Of a stretch of DNA of 8,365 nt, positions 1-5,877 are shown one piece after another. The translations under genes and the position numbers were made by a program. The stretch's first letter is position 1, and the number at the start of each line of letters is the position of its first letter. Under the pieces are notes generated by a model. That model did not search any database, was not told where the DNA came from, and worked only from the letters and a program-made list of their open reading frames with translations. Where the stretch lies: assembly GCA_013139345.1 (NCBI GenBank), contig WTAY01000047.1:1-8365 (forward strand). Direction: 5' to 3'. Origin of the DNA: Methylophaga sp. GTDB taxonomy: Bacteria > Pseudomonadota > Gammaproteobacteria > Nitrosococcales > Methylophagaceae.

Positions 1-692
1 GTGGCAAGATTGATGCACGTTCACAAAAGAGTAAGTGGTTTACTGAACTGGATAAAATCGGGGCAATGATCCCAGTTTGGCCTGTTGATTTAGCCAACTT
101 ACCTCGTTGGATCTCACAGCGAATGCAACAGAGCGGTTTGCGGGCGAATCAGCAGGTTTTTGAACTCATTGCAGAACGTGTTGAAGGAAATCTATTTGCC
201 GCCGCTCAAGAAATTGATAAGTTACAATTGCTTTGCCCCAATGGTGATGTCGACGAGCAAACTGTATTAGAGTCTGTTGCCGACAATGCCCGTTTTGAAG
301 CATTTGGCCTGATGAATACCGTACTTTCTGGACAAACGAGTAAAATACCTCGAATGATTAGCCGCTTACGAGCTGAAGGCTTAGATATACTCGCTGTCTT
401 TTCAGCCGTATCGTGGTCATTGCACCGTATGATTGATATGGCGGTGCAGTTAGATAACGGGTCACGAATAGAGCAGGTGTTTTCATCACAAAAACCACCG
501 ATATGGGAAAAAAGCCGACCAATGATGCGACAGGCATTAGGACGGCATGAACGATTACAATGGCAAGGCTTCTTACAGCAAATGGCACAGATAGACCAAG
601 CTGCAAAAGGGAGTGTAAAACGTTGCCCATGGACATTATTAGAAACATTATGTTTGCAAGTTGCAGGCATTAACGTCATTAGTCAGAATTAG
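1..692 (+). CDS. holA: DNA polymerase III subunit delta, 3' part (5' end outside window)
   Basis: Delta subunit of the DnaX clamp loader, which opens the beta sliding clamp during chromosome replication. The reading frame is open from base 3 and gives 229 residues to a TAG stop. The E. coli protein has 343, so roughly the first third, carrying the beta-clamp-opening element, is missing. Translation begins GKIDARSQKSKWFTELDK and runs through PVWPVDLANLPRWISQRM, matching the end of the AAA+-like region of HolA. EGNLFAAAQEIDKL, then a helical C-terminal collar domain (DNARFEAFGLMNTVLSG, LRAEGLDILAVFSAVSW) follow. An ATG at 66 is an internal methionine, not the start, because homology continues upstream of it. 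The gene is followed after 10 nt by proA. Identification rests on remembered family similarity and is strong. Confidence 0.93.
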   Translation, partial: GKIDARSQKSKWFTELDKIGAMIPVWPVDLANLPRWISQRMQQSGLRANQQVFELIAERVEGNLFAAAQEIDKLQLLCPNGDVDEQTVLESVADNARFEAFGLMNTVLSGQTSKIPRMISRLRAEGLDILAVFSAVSWSLHRMIDMAVQLDNGSRIEQVFSSQKPPIWEKSRPMMRQALGRHERLQWQGFLQQMAQIDQAAKGSVKRCPWTLLETLCLQVAGINVISQN

Positions 693-700
693 GAGAGCGG
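691..700 (+). promoter_or_regulatory. Ribosome-binding site deciding the proA start
   Basis: AGGAGAGCGG overlaps the last two bases of the holA stop codon and lies just before TTG 703. Its AGGAG core ends 7 nt before the TTG. This supports the TTG as the true start and couples proA translation to the end of holA. Confidence 0.7.
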
Positions 701-702
701 CA

Positions 703-1959
703 TTGGATATTCAAAATTATATGCAAGCCTTAGGTCAGCAGGCGAGAACAGCAAGTCGAGCATTATCTCGAGCTGGTACCAATGTGAAAAACCATGCACT
801 GCGAACCATTGCTACTGAAATTAGAGCAGCTGCAGATACACTAAAAAATCAAAATGAACTTGATTTACAAGCGGGAAGAGCTAAAGGTCTAGATGCTGCA
901 TTATTAGACCGTTTAGAATTAACAGATGCCCGTATTGAAGGCATGGCTGAGGGCTTAGAACAAATAGCTGCATTACCTGATCCTGTTGGTGAAATTAGTA
1001 ATATGAATTATCGTCCTTCTGGCATTCAACTAGGTCAGATGCGAGTACCTTTAGGTGTCATCGGCATTATTTATGAGTCACGTCCTAATGTAACAGCAGA
1101 TGCTGCGGGTTTATGTTTAAAATCAGGTAATGCCACCATCTTACGAGGTGGCAGTGAAGCAATTAATTCAAATAAAGCAGTGGCTGCATGTATTCATCGA
1201 GGTTTAGAACGAGTGGGCCTTCCAACAGCGGCTGTTCAAGTTGTTGAAACAATAGATCGTGCTGCGGTAGGCGAATTGATCACTATGACTGACTATGTGG
1301 ATGTGATCGTACCGCGTGGTGGTAAAAGCTTGATTGAACGTGTCAGTAGTGATGCACGCGTACCTGTTATCAAGCATCTTGATGGTATTTGCCATGTATA
1401 TTTAGATGCTGCGGCTGATTTAGACATGGCAGAAGAGATTGCCTTTAATGCTAAATGCCATCGTTATGGTGTCTGCAATGCAATGGAAACATTATTAGTT
1501 GATAGTGCCATTGCTGGAGAGATTCTTCCTCGCCTACAACAGCGGTATGCAGCAGAGTCTGTTGAACTGCGCGGCTGTGAGCTGACACAAATTATATTAA
1601 CGGATATTAATGCTGCAACAGATGAAGATTGGGACACTGAATATTTAGCGCCTATCTTATCAATTCGTATTGTTGATGGACTTGATGAGGCAATGGATCA
1701 TATTCATCAGCATAGCTCGGGTCATACCGAAACAATTGTTACCGAAGATTATGCTCGTTCACGTCGATTTTTAGCGGAAATTGATTCTAGCTCGGTCATG
1801 GTCAATGCTTCAACGCGATTTGCTGATGGGTTTGAATATGGCTTGGGTGCTGAAATTGGAATTTCTACCGATAAAATTCATGCGCGTGGTCCTGTCGGTT
1901 TAGAAGGTCTAACATCGCAAAAATGGATCGTGTTGGGTAGTGGGCAAATTCGTAGTTAA
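703..1959 (+). CDS. proA: Glutamate-5-semialdehyde dehydrogenase (gamma-glutamyl phosphate reductase)
   Basis: Second step of proline synthesis: NADPH-dependent reduction of gamma-glutamyl phosphate to glutamate-5-semialdehyde in the cytosol. I place the start at TTG 703 (MDIQNYMQALGQQ), 4 nt after an AGGAGAGCGG ribosome-binding sequence at 691–700. This gives 418 residues, against 417 in E. coli. ATG 721 is a possible alternative; a start at TTG 661 lies inside holA and is unlikely. Visible motifs are GVIGIIYESRPNVT (118–131), LKSGNATILRGGSEA (139–153), the catalytic cysteine in GVCNAMETLLV (Cys258), and the C-terminal block from residue 373 (FADGFEYGLGAEIGISTDK, then HARGPVGLEGL). No key residue is missing. 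No proB is in the window, so the glutamate kinase must be encoded elsewhere. The sequence is closer to Pseudomonas-type ProA than to the enteric one, by memory of both. Confidence 0.97.
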   Translation: MDIQNYMQALGQQARTASRALSRAGTNVKNHALRTIATEIRAAADTLKNQNELDLQAGRAKGLDAALLDRLELTDARIEGMAEGLEQIAALPDPVGEISNMNYRPSGIQLGQMRVPLGVIGIIYESRPNVTADAAGLCLKSGNATILRGGSEAINSNKAVAACIHRGLERVGLPTAAVQVVETIDRAAVGELITMTDYVDVIVPRGGKSLIERVSSDARVPVIKHLDGICHVYLDAAADLDMAEEIAFNAKCHRYGVCNAMETLLVDSAIAGEILPRLQQRYAAESVELRGCELTQIILTDINAATDEDWDTEYLAPILSIRIVDGLDEAMDHIHQHSSGHTETIVTEDYARSRRFLAEIDSSSVMVNASTRFADGFEYGLGAEIGISTDKIHARGPVGLEGLTSQKWIVLGSGQIRS

Positions 1960-1961
1960 AT

Positions 1962-2591
1962 ATGGCTGAATCAATAGGCATATTGGGCGGGACATTTGAT
2001 CCCATTCATTTTGGACATTTAAGACCTGCTCTTGATGTGCTGGAACAACTTAACTTAGATCGCATTCATCTAATCCCAAGCGCTCGCCCGCCACATCGAG
2101 AACAACCACAAGCGACGCCAGAACAGCGTCTTACGATGCTGCATCTAGCTGTGAAAAATAATGAACAGTTTGTGGTGGATGATCGTGAACTTCACCGAGA
2201 AGGTGCGTCATATACGATTGATACACTATTAAGCTTCCGCCAAGACTTTCCTGATAGCCCTTTATATTTGATATTGGGGTCAGATGCCTTCTCTCATATT
2301 CAAACATGGCACCACTGGGATGAGTTGTTAGATTTTGCACATATTGTTGTTATGCAACGCCCAAATGAAACCGTGGCGATGCCTGAACAAGTGGAGCATT
2401 GGTTTGAACAACATGTAGCCAATCAGGATGATGCTAAATTAAAATCAGGAAAGATATGGCCTATCGCGGTTACCCAATTGGCTATATCGGCAACAGATAT
2501 TAGATCAAAGATTTCTCAAAGCTTAAACCCTCAGTTTTTGTTACCAGATGCCGTTATTCAAATAATTGGTATGTTGGGTTTATATCGATGA
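1962..2591 (+). CDS. nadD: Nicotinate-nucleotide adenylyltransferase
   Basis: Transfers AMP from ATP to nicotinate mononucleotide, giving deamido-NAD, in NAD synthesis. The protein has 209 residues (E. coli 213). The nucleotidyltransferase fold is marked by GGTFDPIHFGH at residues 9–19, with the HxGH catalytic motif at 16–19. GSDAF lies at 106–110, followed by a TWHHWDELL segment, and the C-terminal ATP-binding signature ISATDIR is at 175–181. The ATG lies 2 nt after the proA stop and has no clear Shine-Dalgarno sequence of its own, so it is probably translated by coupling to proA. In many related genomes rsfS follows directly. Here a 1.9-kb block comes between them. No hairpin plus U-tract terminator is visible after the stop. 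Confidence 0.97.
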   Translation: MAESIGILGGTFDPIHFGHLRPALDVLEQLNLDRIHLIPSARPPHREQPQATPEQRLTMLHLAVKNNEQFVVDDRELHREGASYTIDTLLSFRQDFPDSPLYLILGSDAFSHIQTWHHWDELLDFAHIVVMQRPNETVAMPEQVEHWFEQHVANQDDAKLKSGKIWPIAVTQLAISATDIRSKISQSLNPQFLLPDAVIQIIGMLGLYR

Positions 2592-2631
2592 CTATTCAAT
2601 AGGTAGAAAAAGATATAATTCTATAAAAGTC

Positions 2632-2711
2632 CGTCATTCCCGCGAAAGCGGGAATCTAACGATAGTTGCTAGTTGTACTGCCCATGGATCCCCGCGTACG
2701 TGAGGATGACG
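2632..2711. repeat. Dispersed palindromic repeat with terminal inverted repeats (MITE/REP-like), degenerate
   Basis: About 80 bp bounded by CGTCATTCC on the left and GGATGACG on the right, which are inverted copies of each other with small differences. It contains two 20-bp palindromes. The left one (2636–2655) is perfect: ATTCCCGC, GAAA loop, GCGGGAAT. The right one (2688–2707), beginning ATCCCCGCGTACG, is imperfect, with two mismatched pairs. The GTCATTCCCGCGAAAGCGGG motif is familiar from dispersed intergenic repeats of many Proteobacteria and resembles the Neisseria dRS3 core; that is recall, not a search. It is non-coding. The right half seems to have decayed while the left is intact. 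It could also form an RNA hairpin at the nadD 3' end, but it lacks a U-tract. Confidence 0.75.
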
Positions 2712-2735
2712 TAACCTTAACCAGTAGTTTTGTAG

Positions 2736-2753
2736 GTTGGGTTTCAACTCAAC
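2736..2753. repeat. Short inverted repeat, possible remnant of a second dispersed repeat family
   Basis: GTTGGGT and ACTCAAC flank a TTCA loop, forming a 7-bp stem with one G-T wobble, within GTAGGTTGGGTTTCAACTCA. GTAGGTTGGGTT...AACCCAAC hairpins are common dispersed intergenic elements in many bacteria (recalled, not searched). This one is short and has one decayed base. It lies 24 bp after the first repeat and about 45 bp before the next start codon. It has no U-tract, so I do not call it a terminator. Confidence 0.4.
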
Positions 2754-2797
2754 ATATTGGGCTCAAGTCTAATTTACAGAAAGGCATATCATAGAAA

Positions 2798-3604
2798 ATG
2801 GATAATCTATTTTTCATACTCTCAAAACTAGCATGGGGCTTATTAAGCCCCACAAATCTATTCGTATTATTAATGGCGCTAGCAACACTGCAATTAATGC
2901 GTAATAAAATTAGTGCTGCAAAGAAAATATTATTACCAACCGCTTTCGTTAGTCTTGTCTTACTTGCTTACCCTGTGAGTGATTATTTAATGCATCCCTT
3001 AGAGACTCGGTTCTCTAAACCTACCGAATTACCTGAAAAGGTTGATGGCATTATCATGCTGGGTGGGGGAGAAGAACTAAAGCTATCCGTGGGCTGGAAT
3101 ACTATTGAAATAGGTAATGGTGGTGATAGGTTTATTGCTACTGCATTTTTAGCAAAGCAATACCCTAATGTTCCTGTGATATTTTCTGGTGGCAATGGCT
3201 CATTGCGATTTGATACCTCTGTGACAGGCGGCGATATTGCCAGAGAGTTATTAACAACCGTTGGAATTGATAATAGTAGATTAATAATTGAGTCGAAATC
3301 ACGAAATACCCACGAAAACTTTATGTTGTTAAAGGATAAACTGCCCGACCCAGCAGGTCAGTATCTTCTGGTGACATCGGCTTTTCATATGCCTCGTTCT
3401 GTAGGCATTGCCAATAAACAACACATTAATGTTATTGCTTACCCTGTCGATTATCGTAGTAATCAACCTTCATTTAGGCAATGGGGTTTTAATTTATTTG
3501 AACATTTAGAAGTATTAGAACCTGCATGGCGAGAATGGATTGGTTTAACCGTTTATTATTGGACGGGTAAAACATCTGAATGGTTACCTCAATCAGAGAA
3601 GTAA
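2798..3604 (+). CDS. YdcF/ElyC-family (DUF218) membrane protein
   Basis: 268 residues with two N-terminal hydrophobic segments (about 5–31 and 44–58) followed by a DUF218 domain that probably faces the periplasm. In E. coli, family member ElyC affects peptidoglycan and lipid-carrier metabolism and SanA affects envelope permeability; the exact reaction is not established here. Visible family motifs are VDGIIMLGGG (82–91), VIFSGGNGS (127–135), SRNTHEN (168–174) and TSAFHMPR (193–200). The last has the histidine-x-proline-arginine typical of the fold. The C-terminal PVDYR and WREWIGL segments recall proteobacterial YdcF proteins rather than ElyC itself. The start is fixed by an in-frame stop at 2792. 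A GAAAGG sequence lies about 13 nt upstream, farther than usual. The gene is convergent with the next, 17 bp apart. Family call firm, function open. Confidence 0.88.
   Translation: MDNLFFILSKLAWGLLSPTNLFVLLMALATLQLMRNKISAAKKILLPTAFVSLVLLAYPVSDYLMHPLETRFSKPTELPEKVDGIIMLGGGEELKLSVGWNTIEIGNGGDRFIATAFLAKQYPNVPVIFSGGNGSLRFDTSVTGGDIARELLTTVGIDNSRLIIESKSRNTHENFMLLKDKLPDPAGQYLLVTSAFHMPRSVGIANKQHINVIAYPVDYRSNQPSFRQWGFNLFEHLEVLEPAWREWIGLTVYYWTGKTSEWLPQSEK
2834..2852. repeat. Perfect 9-bp inverted repeat inside the start of the YdcF-like gene
   Basis: TGGGGCTTA and TAAGCCCCA flank a single T, a 19-bp palindrome starting 36 nt after the A of the start codon. In mRNA it would form GGGGCUU–AUU–AAGCCCC, a GC-rich stem close to the ribosome-loading region. 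It encodes Trp-Gly-Leu-Leu-Ser-Pro of the first membrane segment. It may be chance or an operator/RNA control element. There is no U-tract after it. Confidence 0.6.
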
Positions 3605-3621
3605 ACTTTTAATTACTGCTT

Positions 3622-4350
3622 TTAGGCTCTGTTTCGGTAAGGCTTATGAGGCGATCTAAAATAAAGAACCAAAAATAGAATAAAAACAATCAGGGAAAGG
3701 GTCATTGCTACGCGCCAAGGGTTGTTATACGATTTGATGATTTCAAATTGATTTACAAAAATGGTTTCACATGCGCCATTGCCTGAGTCTGTTCTAACTG
3801 TACTTGTTCCTCGAATACCACCATTATCATTACTGTAGTTTGCTAACCAGCCTTTAATATGGATCTGGTCGCCCACTTTAATATTTTGAATAGACTGACG
3901 AATAAACTCATTATCAGAGATTAAGTGGTTATTTGACAATTGTGAGCCATTAAAATGAGCCCATATTTCATTATTGGATGCTGAAATATTACACGTAAAT
4001 TGACCATTCCAGAAGTCCATTTTATTTAAATAGGGGCTTGCTGCAAATTCTTTCCAAACAACGCAGACATCAGCAACATTAATATGATCTCCCCAAGCTT
4101 TGTGCAAGCCTTGATCACCATTATGGTGTCGAAAAGAAACAACAAGACCGTATAAATCATAATTGTAAACAGGTTCAATATGGTAATTAAGCGTGTTAAA
4201 TTCGGTTGAAAAGGGCTTTTTATACACTTTCGATTGTATAGGAACTGCCAAGACTTCTGCTGAGATAGCCATGTCATCCACGAGTGTATTACGATTCCAA
4301 AAGGAGATGCACAGCACGATTAAGCTGAGAAATAAAATAGCTTTATTCAT
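3622..4350 (-). CDS. Conserved hypothetical membrane-anchored protein, function unknown
   Basis: 242 residues. The N-terminal hydrophobic segment (about 4–17) may be a signal anchor; its LIVLC does not fit a lipobox because the residue before Cys14 is Leu. A C-terminal membrane helix spans about 214–231, followed by a basic tail (RSPHKPYRNRA), which suggests a periplasmic middle with both ends in the membrane. The middle holds patches that look conserved: YDLYGLVVSFRHH (64–76), GDHINVADVCVVW (87–99), GDQIHIKGWLANY (160–172) and GTSTVRTDSGNGACETIFV (181–199), with Cys96, Cys120 and Cys194. The GDQIHIKGWL strand pattern loosely recalls an OB-fold; this is inference. I recall similar uncharacterised proteobacterial proteins but no named domain. 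No good Shine-Dalgarno sequence precedes the ATG. The gene lies opposite to all its neighbours, and its ATG faces rsfS. Confidence 0.82.
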   Translation of the reverse strand: MNKAILFLSLIVLCISFWNRNTLVDDMAISAEVLAVPIQSKVYKKPFSTEFNTLNYHIEPVYNYDLYGLVVSFRHHNGDQGLHKAWGDHINVADVCVVWKEFAASPYLNKMDFWNGQFTCNISASNNEIWAHFNGSQLSNNHLISDNEFIRQSIQNIKVGDQIHIKGWLANYSNDNGGIRGTSTVRTDSGNGACETIFVNQFEIIKSYNNPWRVAMTLSLIVFILFLVLYFRSPHKPYRNRA

Positions 4351-4469
4351 CGAGTCTATGATTTATTTCATACATATAATTTTTCTATTAAAGAAGTTTG
4401 ACTTAAATATAACGTAATTCAGCCGCTTAGGGTAAAATAGTCCGATTATATGATTGAGTGGAGTGCCCG
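4351..4469. promoter_or_regulatory. Divergent intergenic region expected to hold the rsfS-operon promoter and that of the minus-strand gene
   Basis: This AT-rich 119-bp spacer lies between two divergent starts. Because rsfS is cut off from nadD by an opposing gene, a plus-strand promoter is expected here. A -10-like TAAAAT sits at 4433–4438, without a good -35 at 16–18 bp. A TTGACT at 4398–4403 is a good -35 by sequence but has no -10 at the right distance. On the minus strand TTATAT/TATATG-like sequences occur near 4373–4384 without a convincing -35. The region is inferred from layout more than from motifs. Confidence 0.4.
4460..4463 (+). promoter_or_regulatory. Ribosome-binding site deciding the rsfS start
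   Basis: GGAG in the sequence GTGGAGTGCCCG lies 6 nt before ATG 4470. The in-frame GTG at 4458 overlaps this site and would have no ribosome-binding site of its own, so ATG 4470 is preferred. Confidence 0.65.
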
Positions 4470-4823
4470 ATGAAGGCCAAAGAATTACAATTACTAGTGA
4501 TTGATGCACTAGAAGACATTAAAGCAGAAGATATTACGGTTATTGATGTGACGACAATGACCGATTTTACAGATTTCATGATTATCGCTACAGGTAAGTC
4601 AACTCGCCAAGTAAAAGCATTAGCAAATGAAGTCGCTAGCCAAGCTAAAGCCGCGGGTATTCAACCAATGGGGGTTGAAGGTGAAGATGTTGGTGAATGG
4701 GCATTAGTCGATTTGGTCGATGTTATTGTTCATATTATGACGCCGCAAGTTCGCACTACCTACAATTTAGAAAAATTGTGGAGTGTTCCTGAAGAGACTG
4801 ATCAGGTTTCGGAAGAAGACTAG
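4470..4823 (+). CDS. rsfS: Ribosomal silencing factor RsfS
   Basis: Binds ribosomal protein uL14 on the 50S subunit and blocks joining to 30S, lowering translation under nutrient limitation. From ATG 4470 it has 117 residues (E. coli 105). Family signatures are TDFTDFMIIATGKSTRQV (31–48), the region around EGEDVGEWALVDLVDVIVH (70–88, with Trp77 and Asp81), and YNLEKLW (98–104). The C-terminus carries a short acidic tail, EETDQVSEED, beyond the usual end. It appears to be the first gene of the operon that continues through yhdP. Its TAG stop shares one base with the GTG start of rlmH. In many relatives it sits directly after nadD; here it does not. Confidence 0.96.
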   Translation: MKAKELQLLVIDALEDIKAEDITVIDVTTMTDFTDFMIIATGKSTRQVKALANEVASQAKAAGIQPMGVEGEDVGEWALVDLVDVIVHIMTPQVRTTYNLEKLWSVPEETDQVSEED

Positions 4824-5293
4824 TGAAGTTAAATCTGTTGGCCGTTGGCACGAAAATGCCATCATGGGTCACAGAGGGTTATCAAGAATATGCTAAACGG
4901 ATGCCGCGTGAATGTAGTCTTCATTTACATGAAATAGCACCTGCGAAACGCGGGAAAAGTGGAAGTCCAGCTCAGTGGATGCGTGAAGAAGGCGAACGTA
5001 TTCTTGCCGCAATTCCTAGCAATCATCATGTTGTCGCCTTGGATGTTAAAGGTAAGACTTGGAGCACTGAGCAGTTAGCTGAACAGCTTAAAAACTGGCA
5101 GGCTGATGGTCGTGATGTTTCACTGATTGTTGGCGGTCCAGATGGACTGACTGATGAATGTTTAAAAAGGGCCAACCAACGTTGGTCATTATCGGCGTTA
5201 ACCTTGCCACATCCTTTAGTGCGTATTGTAATGTCTGAGCAGTTATATCGTGCTTGGACGGTCTTACAAAACCACCCTTATCATCGCGCATGA
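4823..5293 (+). CDS. rlmH: 23S rRNA (pseudouridine1915-N3)-methyltransferase
   Basis: SPOUT-class methyltransferase that uses S-adenosylmethionine to methylate N3 of pseudouridine 1915 in helix 69 of 23S rRNA, in assembled 70S ribosomes. It has 156 residues (E. coli 155). It starts with MKLNLLAVGTKMPSWV and includes GKRGKSG-like basic residues after EIAPAKRG. The SAM-binding knot loops are GGPDG (104–108) and LPHPLVR (128–134). The terminus NHPYHRA (150–156) is the family hallmark. The start is GTG 4823, preceded by GGAAGAAG about 6 nt upstream within rsfS. It overlaps rsfS by 1 nt and maf by 4 nt (ATGA). Identification is essentially certain. Confidence 0.98.
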   Translation: MKLNLLAVGTKMPSWVTEGYQEYAKRMPRECSLHLHEIAPAKRGKSGSPAQWMREEGERILAAIPSNHHVVALDVKGKTWSTEQLAEQLKNWQADGRDVSLIVGGPDGLTDECLKRANQRWSLSALTLPHPLVRIVMSEQLYRAWTVLQNHPYHRA

Positions 5294-5877
5294 TCTTTCC
5301 TAGTATCTATTTAGCTTCAAATTCACCACGTAGACGTGAACTTCTCACTCAGATTGGGGTCGATTTCTCTGTATTGTCTGTTGATGTTGATGAAAGTCGT
5401 TTTTCTAATGAACTGGCGGTAGATTATGTTCAGCGTGTTGCTATCGCGAAAGCGCAAGCAGGTTGGGATAGCTCAAATCACAGTGATAATAAACCTGTAC
5501 TAGGATCGGATACGTCAGTTGTATTAGATGGCGATGTATTAGGTAAGCCAACTGATGATGAACATGCTCGGGAGATGCTACAACGACTTTCAGGGCAACA
5601 ACATCAAGTGATGACTGCTGTGGCAATTGTAACGAAAGAAAAAATATGGCTTGAATTGAATACAAGCACCGTTACATTTGCTAAATTAACTGATGATGAT
5701 ATTGATTGGTATTTGTCGACAAAAGAAGGCATTGATAAAGCGGGTGGTTATGCAGTACAAGGTTTGGCGGCTTTATTTATAGAGCAGATCGAAGGCAGTT
5801 ACTCGGGAATTATGGGATTACCATTAAGAGAAACTGGACTATTATTAACTCAGATCGCAGGATTGATGAATGAGTAG
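5290..5877 (+). CDS. maf: Maf-family nucleoside triphosphate pyrophosphatase, YhdE type
   Basis: Cytosolic house-cleaning enzyme that hydrolyses non-canonical or excess NTPs to NMP and pyrophosphate. The E. coli orthologue YhdE acts on dTTP/UTP. From ATG 5290 it has 195 residues (YhdE 197). Motifs are LASNSPRRRELL (8–19), LGSDTSVV with catalytic Asp74, GKPTD (85–89), KAGGYAVQG (150–158) and GSYSGIMGLPL (169–179). The start lies in an ATGA overlap with the rlmH stop. There is no separate ribosome-binding site, so translation is probably by termination–reinitiation. A longer frame from 5254 would overlap the conserved end of rlmH and add residues foreign to the family. Substrate assignment is inferred from overall similarity. 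Confidence 0.96.
   Translation: MIFPSIYLASNSPRRRELLTQIGVDFSVLSVDVDESRFSNELAVDYVQRVAIAKAQAGWDSSNHSDNKPVLGSDTSVVLDGDVLGKPTDDEHAREMLQRLSGQQHQVMTAVAIVTKEKIWLELNTSTVTFAKLTDDDIDWYLSTKEGIDKAGGYAVQGLAALFIEQIEGSYSGIMGLPLRETGLLLTQIAGLMNE

Noticed and set aside
206..679. Minus-strand open frames over holA (206–679 and 358–648)
   Set aside because: They lie fully inside the clearly conserved holA frame and their products resemble no family I know.
2614..2619. TATAAT as a promoter for the YdcF-like gene
   Set aside because: It is a perfect -10 hexamer, but the -35 position (about 2591–2596) reads ACTATT, far from consensus. It also lies about 180 bp upstream, before the repeat. Possible, but not supported enough to list.
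2636..2655. Rho-independent terminator after nadD
   Set aside because: The stem is perfect, but AATCTAACG follows it rather than a U-tract on the plus strand. On the minus strand the downstream sequence is GACGG, also not a U-tract.
3600..3617. Terminator between the convergent genes
   Set aside because: AGTAA/TTACT gives only a 5-bp stem that is mostly AT, with an 8-nt loop, and only four Ts follow two bases later.
4193..4417. Plus-strand 74-codon frame across the start of the minus-strand gene
   Set aside because: It overlaps the minus-strand gene, has no ribosome-binding site, and its hydrophobic stretches mirror the opposite strand's coding pattern.
4458..4469. GTG start four codons upstream in rsfS
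   Set aside because: The GTG overlaps the GGAG ribosome-binding site that serves ATG 4470, and MKAKELQLL is the typical family start.
5254..5289. Longer N-terminus for maf
   Set aside because: It would overlap the conserved NHPYHRA end of rlmH. The family begins just before the LASNSPRRR motif, matching ATG 5290.
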